From the NCBI GenBank assembly GCA_949282345.1, contig CASDOQ010000050.1, positions 1 to 63,890 on the forward strand: a stretch of DNA of 63,890 bases, written 5' to 3'. The DNA is from an uncultured bacterium (GTDB lineage Bacteria; Bacillota; Clostridia; Oscillospirales; CAG-272). The notes beneath the pieces are model-generated. The model saw only the letters and a program-made list of their open reading frames with translations. It did not search any database and had not been told where the DNA came from. A program made the position numbers and the translations under genes. Positions 8,525 through 16,931 of the stretch are shown in pieces (position 1 is the stretch's first letter; every line of letters begins with the position of its first letter).

Positions 8525-9724
8525 ATGAATGAAACCTCAAAAAAACTGGGGGCGCATCGCTCGATCATCCGGGAGATCTTTGAATACGCCGCCCGGAAGA
8601 AGAAAGAACTCGGCGAGGATGCGGTCTTTGACCTTTCGATCGGGAACCCCTCGGTCCCGCCGCCCCCCGTCGTGCAAGAGACTTTGCAGGCGCTCCTTTG
8701 CAACACCGAGCCGACTTCCCTGCACGGGTATACCACCGCCGCCGGCGACATCGAAGTACGCCGCGCCATCGCCGAATATCTGAACGAAAATGCGGGCATC
8801 CCGGCCGACCCCGCCTTCCTCTATCTGACCGTCGGCGCGGCGGCGGCCCTGACCTCCGCCCTCGGCGCACTGCTCACCCCGGCCGATGAAGCGATCGTCA
8901 TCCCTCCCTATTTCCCCGAATACCGCGTTTTCATTGAGCATACCGGCGCACGGGTAGTGGAGGTTCCGGCCAAGGAACCCGATTTCACGCTCGACCTCCC
9001 CGCCCTGTCTTCTGCCGTCACCGAACGCACGGCGCTCCTCGTTCTGAATACCCCCAACAATCCGACCGGAACCGTCCTCTCGCCGGAAGAACTGACCGCC
9101 CTTTCGGAACTTCTGCGGACAAAAGAAAAGGAATACGGCCATCCGATCTATCTCGTCTCGGACGAACCCTACCGGGAACTGGTCTATGACGGGCTGAAGG
9201 CTCCCTCCCCGGCGGCATATTACGACGATACGCTGGTCTGCTATTCCTTCAGCAAATCGCTCTCCCTGCCCGGGGAACGCATCGGGTACGTGTCGGTCAG
9301 CCCGCGCGCCGCGGGGGCTTCTGATGTATATCTTTCTGTCATGGGCGCTGCGCGGGCAATGGGCTATGTCTGCGCCCCCAGCCTCTTTCAGCGATTGATC
9401 CCCGCCTGCCTCGGAAAGACCGCCGATATCGGCATATACGACAAAAACCGCCGCCGCCTATATGACGCGCTCACATCACTCGGCTTCCGGGTCGTTCGCC
9501 CGGCAGGCGCCTTCTATCTTTTCCTTCGCTCACCGGAGCCCGATGCCAACGCCTTTCTGGAAAAAGCCAAAAAGTATGGTCTTCTCTTCGTGCCAAGCGA
9601 CAGCTTCGGCTATCCCGGCTACGTCCGCATCGCCTATTGCGTCTCTCCCGAGACGGTCGAACGCGCTCTTTTGGCCTTCGCCGCCTTGGCGCAAGAATAC
9701 CGACTCAGGGAAAAAGAATCATAA
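8525..9724 (+). CDS. PLP-dependent class I/II aminotransferase, probably aromatic
   Basis: A 399-residue fold-type I aminotransferase. Visible blocks are DLSIGNPSVPPP, NTPNNPTGT, SDEPYRELVYD and the PLP lysine in YSFSKSLSLPGERIG (K244). A C-terminal arginine block that binds the substrate carboxylate follows (YVRIAYCVS). As first gene of the aromatic operon it most likely interconverts phenylpyruvate or hydroxyphenylpyruvate with Phe or Tyr; aspartate specificity is the alternative. ATG 8525 was chosen for AGGGGGAAG just upstream and for family alignment. The frame stays open back to 8312, but that extension is low-complexity and lysine-rich and is probably leader RNA. Confidence 0.88.
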   Translation: MNETSKKLGAHRSIIREIFEYAARKKKELGEDAVFDLSIGNPSVPPPPVVQETLQALLCNTEPTSLHGYTTAAGDIEVRRAIAEYLNENAGIPADPAFLYLTVGAAAALTSALGALLTPADEAIVIPPYFPEYRVFIEHTGARVVEVPAKEPDFTLDLPALSSAVTERTALLVLNTPNNPTGTVLSPEELTALSELLRTKEKEYGHPIYLVSDEPYRELVYDGLKAPSPAAYYDDTLVCYSFSKSLSLPGERIGYVSVSPRAAGASDVYLSVMGAARAMGYVCAPSLFQRLIPACLGKTADIGIYDKNRRRLYDALTSLGFRVVRPAGAFYLFLRSPEPDANAFLEKAKKYGLLFVPSDSFGYPGYVRIAYCVSPETVERALLAFAALAQEYRLREKES

Positions 9725-9778
9725 ACGTAAACAATACAATACAATTCAAGGAGAAAACGGCAGGGCCGTAACCGAAAA

Positions 9779-10870
9779 ATGGACGAATTACAAAAAGCAA
9801 GACATGAAATAGACGAAATTGACACCGCCATGGCGGAGCTCTTCTGCCGTCGGATGGAAGCGGCCCGAAATGTCGCCGCCTATAAGGGGGCACGCGGTCT
9901 GCCGATCCTCGACGCCGTCCGGGAGGCCGAAGTGGTGGAACGGCGTTCCCTGCTTGTCGGGGATGAGACGCTCCGCTCCTTTTACGTCAGTTTCCTGCGC
10001 GACGTCATGGCCGTCTCGCGCCGCTATCAGCGACATCTGCTTTCCGGCGTGCGGATCGCCTATGCGGGAACCGAGGGCGCATTTGCGCACCTCGCCGTGC
10101 GGAAACTCTATCCGGCCGGCACGGCGGTTGCCTGCGCCGATTTTTCCTCGGCTTACCACGCGACCGAAAGCGGGGACTGTGACCTGACGCTCCTCCCGGT
10201 TGAAAACAGTTTTCAGGGAGAGGTCGGCGCCGTTACGGACTTAATGTTTTCGGGCACGCTCTCGCTCACCGGCATGACCGAAATGCCGATCACGCAGGAT
10301 CTTTTGGTCAAACCCGGCACCCACCTGTCCGAGGTACGGACCGTAATCAGCCATCCGCAGGCACTCGGCCAATGCGCCGAATATATCCGCAAACACGGTC
10401 TTTTGACCGAGGAATATACCAACACGGCGCTGGCCGCCCGGTTTGTGGCCTCCTCTCCCGATAAGAGCCTTGCCGCCATCGCCTCCGGGGAAGCGGCGGA
10501 ACTCTTCGGGCTGGAGGTTCTGGAGAAGAATATCAATACCAAAAACACCAACTCCACCCGTTTTGCGGTCTTCTCGCGCACCGCACACCGGCCGGCCGCC
10601 GACGAACGGGGGATTCACTCGGTCCTCCTCTTCACCGTTCCGAACCACGCCGGGGCGCTGGCCCGCGCCATTGACATCATCGGAGAACACGGTTTCAATA
10701 TGCGCACCCTGCGCAGCCGCCCGATGAAGGAACTTTTCTGGCAATATTATTTCTACGTAGAGGCCGAAGGAAACCTGTACGGCCCCGAAGGGGAGGCACT
10801 GCTTGCAGACCTCGGCACCTGCTGTGACCGGCTCAAGATCGTGGGCTGTTACAAAAAGGAGGACGCATGA
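9779..10870 (+). CDS. pheA: Bifunctional chorismate mutase / prephenate dehydratase
   Basis: A 363-residue P-protein making phenylpyruvate from chorismate. Residues 1-85 are an AroQ-type chorismate mutase (ARHEIDEIDTAMAELFCRRM, then KGARGLPILDAVRE). Residues about 92-265 are prephenate dehydratase with AYAGTEGAFAH, LPVENSFQGEV, SHPQALGQC and the catalytic NTNSTRFAVFSR. Residues about 275-350 are an ACT domain (GALARAIDIIGEHGFNMRTL), the usual site of phenylalanine feedback; its ESRP motif reads RSRP. The last bases overlap aroB (ATGA). No strong ribosome site is right before ATG 9779; AGGG lies about 14 bases off. Confidence 0.95.
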   Translation: MDELQKARHEIDEIDTAMAELFCRRMEAARNVAAYKGARGLPILDAVREAEVVERRSLLVGDETLRSFYVSFLRDVMAVSRRYQRHLLSGVRIAYAGTEGAFAHLAVRKLYPAGTAVACADFSSAYHATESGDCDLTLLPVENSFQGEVGAVTDLMFSGTLSLTGMTEMPITQDLLVKPGTHLSEVRTVISHPQALGQCAEYIRKHGLLTEEYTNTALAARFVASSPDKSLAAIASGEAAELFGLEVLEKNINTKNTNSTRFAVFSRTAHRPAADERGIHSVLLFTVPNHAGALARAIDIIGEHGFNMRTLRSRPMKELFWQYYFYVEAEGNLYGPEGEALLADLGTCCDRLKIVGCYKKEDA

Positions 10871-11898
10871 AAACGCAACATATCGAACTGGGAGAAAAAA
10901 GTTACGACATTCTGGTCGGGCAGGGTCTGCTCGCCGATATCGGCAACCTCCTCCCGCTTGGGCGACGGGTGCTGATCGTCACCGACGACGGCGTCCCGGC
11001 CGAATACGCCGAGGCCGTTGCCAAAGCGGCCGGACAGGCCTGCACGGTGACCCTCCCTGCCGGGGAAGCCTCCAAAAGCCTTGCCTCCTTTGAAAAACTC
11101 CTGCGCACCATGCTGGAAAACGGCTTCGGTCGCGGAGACTGCGCCGTGGCCGTCGGCGGCGGGGTCGTCGGGGATCTTTGCGGTTTTGCCGCCTCGGCCT
11201 ATATGCGCGGCATTGATTTTTACAATATTCCGACGACGGTTCTTTCGATGGTCGACTCCTCAGTGGGAGGAAAGACCGCCGTCAATCTTGACGGCGTCAA
11301 AAATATCGTCGGCGCCTTCTATCAGCCGAAAAAAGTGATTGCGGACTGCGACGTCCTCCGCACCCTGTCGTCCCGCCAGATCGCCTCGGGTCTTGCCGAA
11401 GCCGTCAAAATGGCCCTGACTTCGGACGAAGAGGGCTTCGCACTCTTTGAAAAAGAGCCGCTGCCGCCGTTTGAGGAGATCATCAGCCGGGCGATCGCCG
11501 TAAAGGCCGCCGTAGTGGCAGAGGATGAGAAGGAAAACGGCCTGCGCAGGATCCTCAACTTCGGTCACACCTTCGGCCATGCGCTGGAGGCCTATGAGGG
11601 GCTTGGCGGGCTGACGCACGGGGAATGCGTTGCCATCGGGATGCTGCCGATGTGCTCGCCCGCGGTACGGAAGCGCCTTTTGCCGGTTCTTTGCCGTCTC
11701 GGACTCCCGACCGAGATCCCCGCCCCGGCCGAAAAGATCTTCGGCTATCTTCAATACGACAAAAAGCGGGTCGGCGACGAAGTCTACGCCGTGACGGTTG
11801 ACGACATCGGGGACGGGAAGATCCGCAAGATCCCGCTCACCGAACTTGAAGCGCGCGTGACCGCCTACGAAAAAGAAAGGCAGATGCACCATGAATAA
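10867..11898 (+). CDS. aroB: 3-dehydroquinate synthase
   Basis: Second step of the shikimate pathway, DAHP to 3-dehydroquinate. The 343-residue protein has the NAD-binding GGGVVGDLCGFAAS, TTVLSMVDSSVGGKTAVN, the zinc-ligand glutamate in SGLAEAVKMAL and the histidine of NFGHTFGHALE. Length is normal. Its ATG overlaps the pheA stop and its 3' end overlaps aroC by 8 bases, so translation is coupled on both sides. Confidence 0.97.
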   Translation: MKTQHIELGEKSYDILVGQGLLADIGNLLPLGRRVLIVTDDGVPAEYAEAVAKAAGQACTVTLPAGEASKSLASFEKLLRTMLENGFGRGDCAVAVGGGVVGDLCGFAASAYMRGIDFYNIPTTVLSMVDSSVGGKTAVNLDGVKNIVGAFYQPKKVIADCDVLRTLSSRQIASGLAEAVKMALTSDEEGFALFEKEPLPPFEEIISRAIAVKAAVVAEDEKENGLRRILNFGHTFGHALEAYEGLGGLTHGECVAIGMLPMCSPAVRKRLLPVLCRLGLPTEIPAPAEKIFGYLQYDKKRVGDEVYAVTVDDIGDGKIRKIPLTELEARVTAYEKERQMHHE

Positions 11899-13072
11899 CA
11901 CCTTTGGCGTTGCCTTCACCGTTACCCTGTTCGGAGAAAGCCACGGTGAAGCGATCGGCGCGGTGCTCGACGGACTGGCCCCCGGCATCCCCGTGGACGA
12001 AGCCGGAATCGCCGAGGCACTCGCGCGCCGTCGGCCGAAAGACAACCTGTCGACCGCGCGGCGGGAAAAGGATGAATTCCGCCTGGTCAGCGGCGTGAAG
12101 GACGGGCATACCACCGGTACTCCCCTGACCCTGCTGATCCCGAATGCCGACTGCCGCTCGGGGGATTACCGGCAAGAAGCCTTCCTCCCCCGGCCGGGTC
12201 ATGCCGACTATGCCGCTTATCGAAAATACCACGGTTTTGAGGACCGGCGGGGCGGCGGGCATTTTTCCGGCCGTCTGACCGCCGCGCTGGTGGCCGCCGG
12301 CGCCATCGTGAGGCGCGCCCTTTCTGATGCCGGCATCACGATCGGCACGCGGATCGCCGCTCTCGGCGGCATTGCCGACCCCCTCCCCCTGACCGAAGAG
12401 ACGCTCCCGCTCCTCAGAGGACGGGAGTTCCCGGTCCTCGACCCCGCCGTCGGGGAAGAGATGAAGGAAGCCGTCCGCGCCGCCACGCGGGACGGGGACA
12501 GCGTCGGCGGGATCCTTGAAACGATGGTGATCGGCCTCCCGGCCGGGATCGGAGAGCCGTGGTTTGATACGGCGGAAGGCGAATTGTCCAAGATCCTCTT
12601 TTCGGTTCCCGCCGTCAAAGGCGTGGAATTCGGGGACGGGTTTTCGCTTACCGGAATGCGCGGCAGTATCGCAAACGACCCCTTTGCCGTGCGGGACGGT
12701 CGCATCGTCACCCTGACGAACCACAACGGCGGGATCAACGGCGGGATCACCAACGGGATGCCGCTCGCTTTCCGCGTGGCGGTCAAGCCGACCCCCTCGA
12801 TCTTCAAGGAACAGCGGTCGGCAGACCCCACAACGCTCAAAGAAGCCCCGCTCAGCCTCCGCGGCCGGCACGACCCCGCCATCGTACACCGGGCGGCGCC
12901 GGTCATTGAAGCTGTAACGGCACTGGCCCTTGCCGACCTCATCACCCGCCGCTACGGGACCGATGCGCTGGCAACTGCCTCCTTTGCGGCCGATCGGCCG
13001 GCCTCGCGCCCGGAAAGACCTGCGTGCGAGGGCGCGAAAGACCAAAAGATCCGCACGGAGGGAAGCCTATGA
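11891..13072 (+). CDS. aroC: Chorismate synthase
   Basis: Final common step, EPSP to chorismate, needing reduced FMN. The 393-residue protein has TLFGESHGEAIGAVLDG, RRPKDNLSTARREKDE, RPGHADYAAYRKYHGF and the FMN/EPSP loop GGGHFSGRLTAALVA. It ends with the usual HDPAIVHRAAPVIEA block. The loop normally reads GGGRSSARET, so this belongs to a divergent branch, but the key histidines are kept. A short basic tail follows residue 375. It overlaps the next gene by ATGA. Confidence 0.96.
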   Translation: MNNTFGVAFTVTLFGESHGEAIGAVLDGLAPGIPVDEAGIAEALARRRPKDNLSTARREKDEFRLVSGVKDGHTTGTPLTLLIPNADCRSGDYRQEAFLPRPGHADYAAYRKYHGFEDRRGGGHFSGRLTAALVAAGAIVRRALSDAGITIGTRIAALGGIADPLPLTEETLPLLRGREFPVLDPAVGEEMKEAVRAATRDGDSVGGILETMVIGLPAGIGEPWFDTAEGELSKILFSVPAVKGVEFGDGFSLTGMRGSIANDPFAVRDGRIVTLTNHNGGINGGITNGMPLAFRVAVKPTPSIFKEQRSADPTTLKEAPLSLRGRHDPAIVHRAAPVIEAVTALALADLITRRYGTDALATASFAADRPASRPERPACEGAKDQKIRTEGSL

Positions 13073-14307
13073 AATACGGCTGTATCGGAGAACGGCTCGG
13101 CCACAGTTTTTCCGCAGAGATCCACGCCCTGCTCGGCAATGCCGACTATACCCTGCATCCCCTGCCGCCCGAGGCGCTGGACGGCTTTCTCCGGGAACGC
13201 GATTTCTCGGCCATCAACGTGACGATCCCCTATAAAGAGAAGGTCCTTCCTTATCTTTCCCATGCCGACGAAGCCGTCCGGAAGATCGGCGCGGCCAACA
13301 CGGTCGTGAACCGGGGAGGCGAGCTCTTCGGCTATAATACCGATTTTTACGGACTCACCTCACTCATCCGTCGGATCGGCCTCGATCTTACGGGAGAAAA
13401 GGTCATCATCCTCGGCACAGGCGGCACCTCGCGTACCGCCGCAGCGGTGGCCGAAAGCCTCGGTGCCGCACAAGTCCTGCGGGTCGGCCGGAGCGGAAAG
13501 GACGGGAGCCTCACCTATCCCGAACTCCTCCGCGACCATACCGATGCCGGCATCCTCATCAACACCACCCCGGTCGGAATGTTCCCGAACGCCGGGGAGA
13601 TCCCGGTCGATCTTTCGGCTTTTTCCCGTCTTCACGGCGTTGTCGACGCCGTCTATAACCCCCTGCGCACCCGGCTCGTCTCTCTGGCGCTGGAAAGGGG
13701 GATCCCTGCCGAGGGAGGTCTCTATATGCTCGTCTGTCAGGGCATCCGCGCCTCCGAGATCTTCTTTGACACCGCGTATCCCGTCGAGACGACCGAGCGC
13801 GTCTTTCGCACCGTCCTCTCGCGCCGCGAGAACATCGTCCTGACCGGAATGCCTGCATCCGGGAAAAGCACCGTGGGGAAACGGCTGGCTTTTCGCCTCG
13901 GCCGTCCCTTTTACGATGCCGACGCCTGCATCGAGGCCAAGGGCAGAAAGATCTCCGAAATTTTTGAAGCAGAGGGCGAAGCCGGCTTCCGGGAACTCGA
14001 AAGCCGCGTGATCGCCGAGGAACTTGCCCCGCTGACAGGGGCCGTCATCGCCACCGGGGGCGGGAGCATCCTCCGGGATGAAAACCTGCGCGCCCTGCGC
14101 ATGAACGGCAAGCTCTTTTTCCTTGACCGGCCGCCGGAACTTTTGATACCGACCGCCGACCGCCCCCTCGCCTCCGACTGTGAGGCCATCCGCCGCCGAT
14201 ACCGGGAACGGATCTCCCGATACCGTGCCACCGCCGACCGGCAGATCCCCGCCTCCGGCACCCCGGAGGAGGTTGCCGACGCGATCTTAAAGGAGTGGAA
14301 TGCATGA
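13069..14307 (+). CDS. aroE-aroK: Shikimate dehydrogenase - shikimate kinase fusion
   Basis: One 412-residue polypeptide for two consecutive steps. Residues 1 to about 250 are AroE: ERLGHSFSAEIH, NVTIPYKEKVLPYL with the catalytic lysine, GAANTVVN, ILGTGGTSRTA (NADP loop) and NTTPVGMFP. Residues about 255-412 are AroK: Walker A GMPASGKSTVGKRL near residue 260, FYDADACIEA, FRELESRV, ATGGGSILR and the lid arginines in TADRPLAS. ATG 13069 sits on the aroC stop codon (ATGA) with CGGAGGG upstream. Product dehydroshikimate is thus converted to shikimate-3-phosphate by one protein. No frame break is seen between the halves. Confidence 0.95.
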   Translation: MKYGCIGERLGHSFSAEIHALLGNADYTLHPLPPEALDGFLRERDFSAINVTIPYKEKVLPYLSHADEAVRKIGAANTVVNRGGELFGYNTDFYGLTSLIRRIGLDLTGEKVIILGTGGTSRTAAAVAESLGAAQVLRVGRSGKDGSLTYPELLRDHTDAGILINTTPVGMFPNAGEIPVDLSAFSRLHGVVDAVYNPLRTRLVSLALERGIPAEGGLYMLVCQGIRASEIFFDTAYPVETTERVFRTVLSRRENIVLTGMPASGKSTVGKRLAFRLGRPFYDADACIEAKGRKISEIFEAEGEAGFRELESRVIAEELAPLTGAVIATGGGSILRDENLRALRMNGKLFFLDRPPELLIPTADRPLASDCEAIRRRYRERISRYRATADRQIPASGTPEEVADAILKEWNA

Positions 14308-14738
14308 AAATCTACGTCATCAACGGCCCGAATCTGAATATGCTCGGCATCCGGGAGCCGGACCTGTACGGCCATACCGGCTACCGGGAACTGGCCGAGG
14401 AACTGGCGCGCTACGCCGAGGAAAAGCGGATCGAACTCGTCCTCTATCAGTCCAACCACGAGGGCGATCTCGTCGATAAGATCCAGGAAGCCTATTTCAA
14501 AAAGTGTGACGGCATCGTGATCAATCCCGGTGCCTATACCCACACCAGCATCGCCCTGCTCGATGCCCTGAAAGCCGTCGGCATCCCGACGGTCGAGGTG
14601 CACATCTCGGACGTCTCGCGGCGCGAAGCCTTCCGCCAGACGAGTTACATCCGCCCGGTCTGCGTCGCCTCGATCATCGGGCACGGAACGAAAGGATACT
14701 TTGAAGCGATGGACATCTTGATGAAGGGTAGAGTCTGA
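14304..14738 (+). CDS. aroQ: 3-dehydroquinate dehydratase, type II
   Basis: A 144-residue type II dehydroquinase. MKIYVINGPNLNMLGIREP gives the family start with catalytic tyrosine in the DLYGH block. QSNHEGDLVDKIQ, NPGAYTHTSIALLDA and VEVHISDVSRRE carry the remaining active-site residues. I prefer ATG 14304, which overlaps the aroK stop and has AAAGGAG 8 bases upstream, over an in-frame GTG at 14295 that lies inside that ribosome site. Confidence 0.97.
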   Translation: MKIYVINGPNLNMLGIREPDLYGHTGYRELAEELARYAEEKRIELVLYQSNHEGDLVDKIQEAYFKKCDGIVINPGAYTHTSIALLDALKAVGIPTVEVHISDVSRREAFRQTSYIRPVCVASIIGHGTKGYFEAMDILMKGRV

Positions 14739-14739
14739 T

Positions 14740-15957
14740 ATGCGCGTCATCATTCAAAAGGGCACCGCCTCCGGCGGCATACAGGCTCCCCCCTCCAAAA
14801 GCATGGCGCACCGCCTCCTGCTGGCCGCGGCTCTCTGCGAGGGGGTCAGCACCGTCCACGGCATCTCGGACTGCGAGGACGTCTCCGCCACGATCGACTG
14901 CGTCCGTTCGCTGGGCGTGGAAGTCGATCTTTCGGGGGAAGTCGCCACCGTCCGCGGGCGCGATTTCCGCGAATTTCTCCCGGGCGGCCCTCTCCGCTGC
15001 CGGGAGAGCGGCAGTACGCTCCGCTTTCTGATCCCGACCGCCATGCTCACCGACCGGGAATTCCTTTTCACCGGGGCGGACTCGCTCTTTTCCCGCCCGC
15101 TCTCGGTCTATGAACGGCTGGCGGCCGAACGCGGACTCCGCTTCGAGAAAGACGGGAACCGACTGACGGTTGCCGGGCCGCTGACCCCCGGGGACTACGC
15201 CGTTGTCGGAAACATCAGCAGTCAGTTTATCTCGGGCTTGCTTTTTGCCTTACCGCTCCTGCCGGGGGAGAGCCGCATCCGTATCACAACGGCCGTGGAG
15301 AGCCGGTCTTATATCGATATGACGAATCGGGCGCTGGCGGCTTTCGGCGTGCGGATCACCCGGGCGGACGAGCACACCCTCTGCATTCCCGGCGGGCAGA
15401 AATACTGCCCCGGCGAGGTTTTTGTGGAAGGAGATTATTCCAACGCCGTTTTCCCGGATGCGCTGAATCTTTTCGGCTCTTCGGTCCGCATCCACGGGCT
15501 GTCTGACGATACCGTGCAGGGCGACAGCGCTTACCGCCGCTATTTCCCGATGCTGTCGGCCGGCGTGCCGACCCTCCATATCGGGGACTGCCCCGACCTC
15601 GGCCCCATCCTCTTTGCCATCGCCGCGGCGAAAAACGGCGGCGTATTCAGCGGGACGAAACGCCTGCGCATCAAAGAAAGCGACCGCGCCGCCGCCATGG
15701 CCGAAGAACTGAAAAAATTTGGCACGTCGGTCTCGGTCTATCCCGACACCGTGGTCGTCTATCCCTCCGACTTTCACGCGCCGACCGTCCCGCTCTGCGG
15801 ACATAACGACCACCGTATCGTCATGGCGCTCTCGATCCTCCTGACCCTGACGGGCGGGGAGATCGAAGGAGCCGAAGCGGTTCGGAAAAGTTATCCGAAT
15901 TTCTTTGAAGATCTGAAAAGACTCGGCATAAAACTGGAGAAAGTAAATGAAACTTGA
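14740..15957 (+). CDS. aroA: EPSP synthase (3-phosphoshikimate 1-carboxyvinyltransferase)
   Basis: Adds the enolpyruvyl group to shikimate-3-phosphate. The 405-residue protein has the N-terminal APPSKSMAHRLLLAAALCEG with catalytic lysine, RESGSTLRFLIPTAML, GNISSQFISGLLFALPLLPG and, in the second domain, RIKESDRAAAMAEELKKFG and GHNDHRIVMALSI. Length is short but complete in both domains. It starts one base after the aroQ stop and overlaps tyrA by 11 bases. Confidence 0.97.
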   Translation: MRVIIQKGTASGGIQAPPSKSMAHRLLLAAALCEGVSTVHGISDCEDVSATIDCVRSLGVEVDLSGEVATVRGRDFREFLPGGPLRCRESGSTLRFLIPTAMLTDREFLFTGADSLFSRPLSVYERLAAERGLRFEKDGNRLTVAGPLTPGDYAVVGNISSQFISGLLFALPLLPGESRIRITTAVESRSYIDMTNRALAAFGVRITRADEHTLCIPGGQKYCPGEVFVEGDYSNAVFPDALNLFGSSVRIHGLSDDTVQGDSAYRRYFPMLSAGVPTLHIGDCPDLGPILFAIAAAKNGGVFSGTKRLRIKESDRAAAMAEELKKFGTSVSVYPDTVVVYPSDFHAPTVPLCGHNDHRIVMALSILLTLTGGEIEGAEAVRKSYPNFFEDLKRLGIKLEKVNET

Positions 15958-16921
15958 CAAAAATACCAATATTCTGATTGTCGGCCTCGGCGTGATCGGA
16001 GGCGGCTATGCCCGCGCCCTCACCCGGCAGGGTTACCGGGTCTCTGCCATCACCAAAGAGAAGCACGATGTAGATTACGCGCGCGAGCACGGCATCTTAG
16101 AAAATGCCACGACCGAGACCGATCCCGATCTGATCCGAAAGGCCGATCTTTTGATCTTTGCCCTCTATCCCCACATCTTTATCGAATGGATCCGGGCCTA
16201 CGGCCATCTCATCCGCCCCGGTGCGCTCGTGACCGACGTCACGGGGGTCAAGTCGGTCGTCGTGGAAACGGTCCAGGCACTCCTTCCGCCGGGCGTTGAG
16301 TTCGTCGCCGCCCACCCGATGGCGGGGCGCGAACGCTCGGGGATCGAGTACAGCGACGACGGCGTCTTCCGCGGGGCCAACTATATCGTCACCCCGACCG
16401 AAAAAAATACCCGGGAAGGCATTGATGCCTGCCGCGAACTGGGACGCATCCTGGGATTTTCCCGCATTTCGGAGTTGAGCCCCAGGGAGCATGACAGCAT
16501 GATCGCCTTTCTCTCCCAGCTCACGCATATCATCGCCGTCACGCTGATGGATGCCCGCGATATGACGGGGCTTGAAAAATACACCGGCGACTCCTTCCGT
16601 GACCTGACTCGTATCGCCAAGATCAACGACGCCATGTGGGCAGAGCTGTTTTATGCAAACCGCGATGTCCTTCTTGCCGAAATGGATGCCTTCGGGCTGG
16701 AATTTTCGCGTTTCCGCGAACTGCTCGCGGCCGGCGATATCGACGGTATGCGCGCCAAAATGCGGCTCTCGACCGCGCGCCGCGCCCTTTTTGACCGGCC
16801 GGCCGTCCCATCCGGCTCTGACGCCGCTCCCGAGGCGCCGTCCGCCTCTTCCGTCTCTGCCGCGGCTCCCGCGGCGTCCCCCTCCCCTACCGGCCATTCC
16901 GGCATAACCGAAACAAAGTGA
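15947..16921 (+). CDS. tyrA: Prephenate dehydrogenase
   Basis: Tyrosine branch: prephenate to 4-hydroxyphenylpyruvate. The 324-residue protein has the NAD loop IVGLGVIGGGYARAL, VTGVKSVVVE, the catalytic histidine in AAHPMAGRERSG and FLSQLTHIIAV. No ACT domain follows the helical C-terminal domain, so feedback must come from elsewhere. The last 45 or so residues are a low-complexity Ala/Pro/Ser tail (APEAPSASSVSAAAPAAS) not expected in the family; it may be a disordered linker. Confidence 0.95.
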   Translation: MKLDKNTNILIVGLGVIGGGYARALTRQGYRVSAITKEKHDVDYAREHGILENATTETDPDLIRKADLLIFALYPHIFIEWIRAYGHLIRPGALVTDVTGVKSVVVETVQALLPPGVEFVAAHPMAGRERSGIEYSDDGVFRGANYIVTPTEKNTREGIDACRELGRILGFSRISELSPREHDSMIAFLSQLTHIIAVTLMDARDMTGLEKYTGDSFRDLTRIAKINDAMWAELFYANRDVLLAEMDAFGLEFSRFRELLAAGDIDGMRAKMRLSTARRALFDRPAVPSGSDAAPEAPSASSVSAAAPAASPSPTGHSGITETK

Positions 16922-16931
16922 GGTAAGAACC

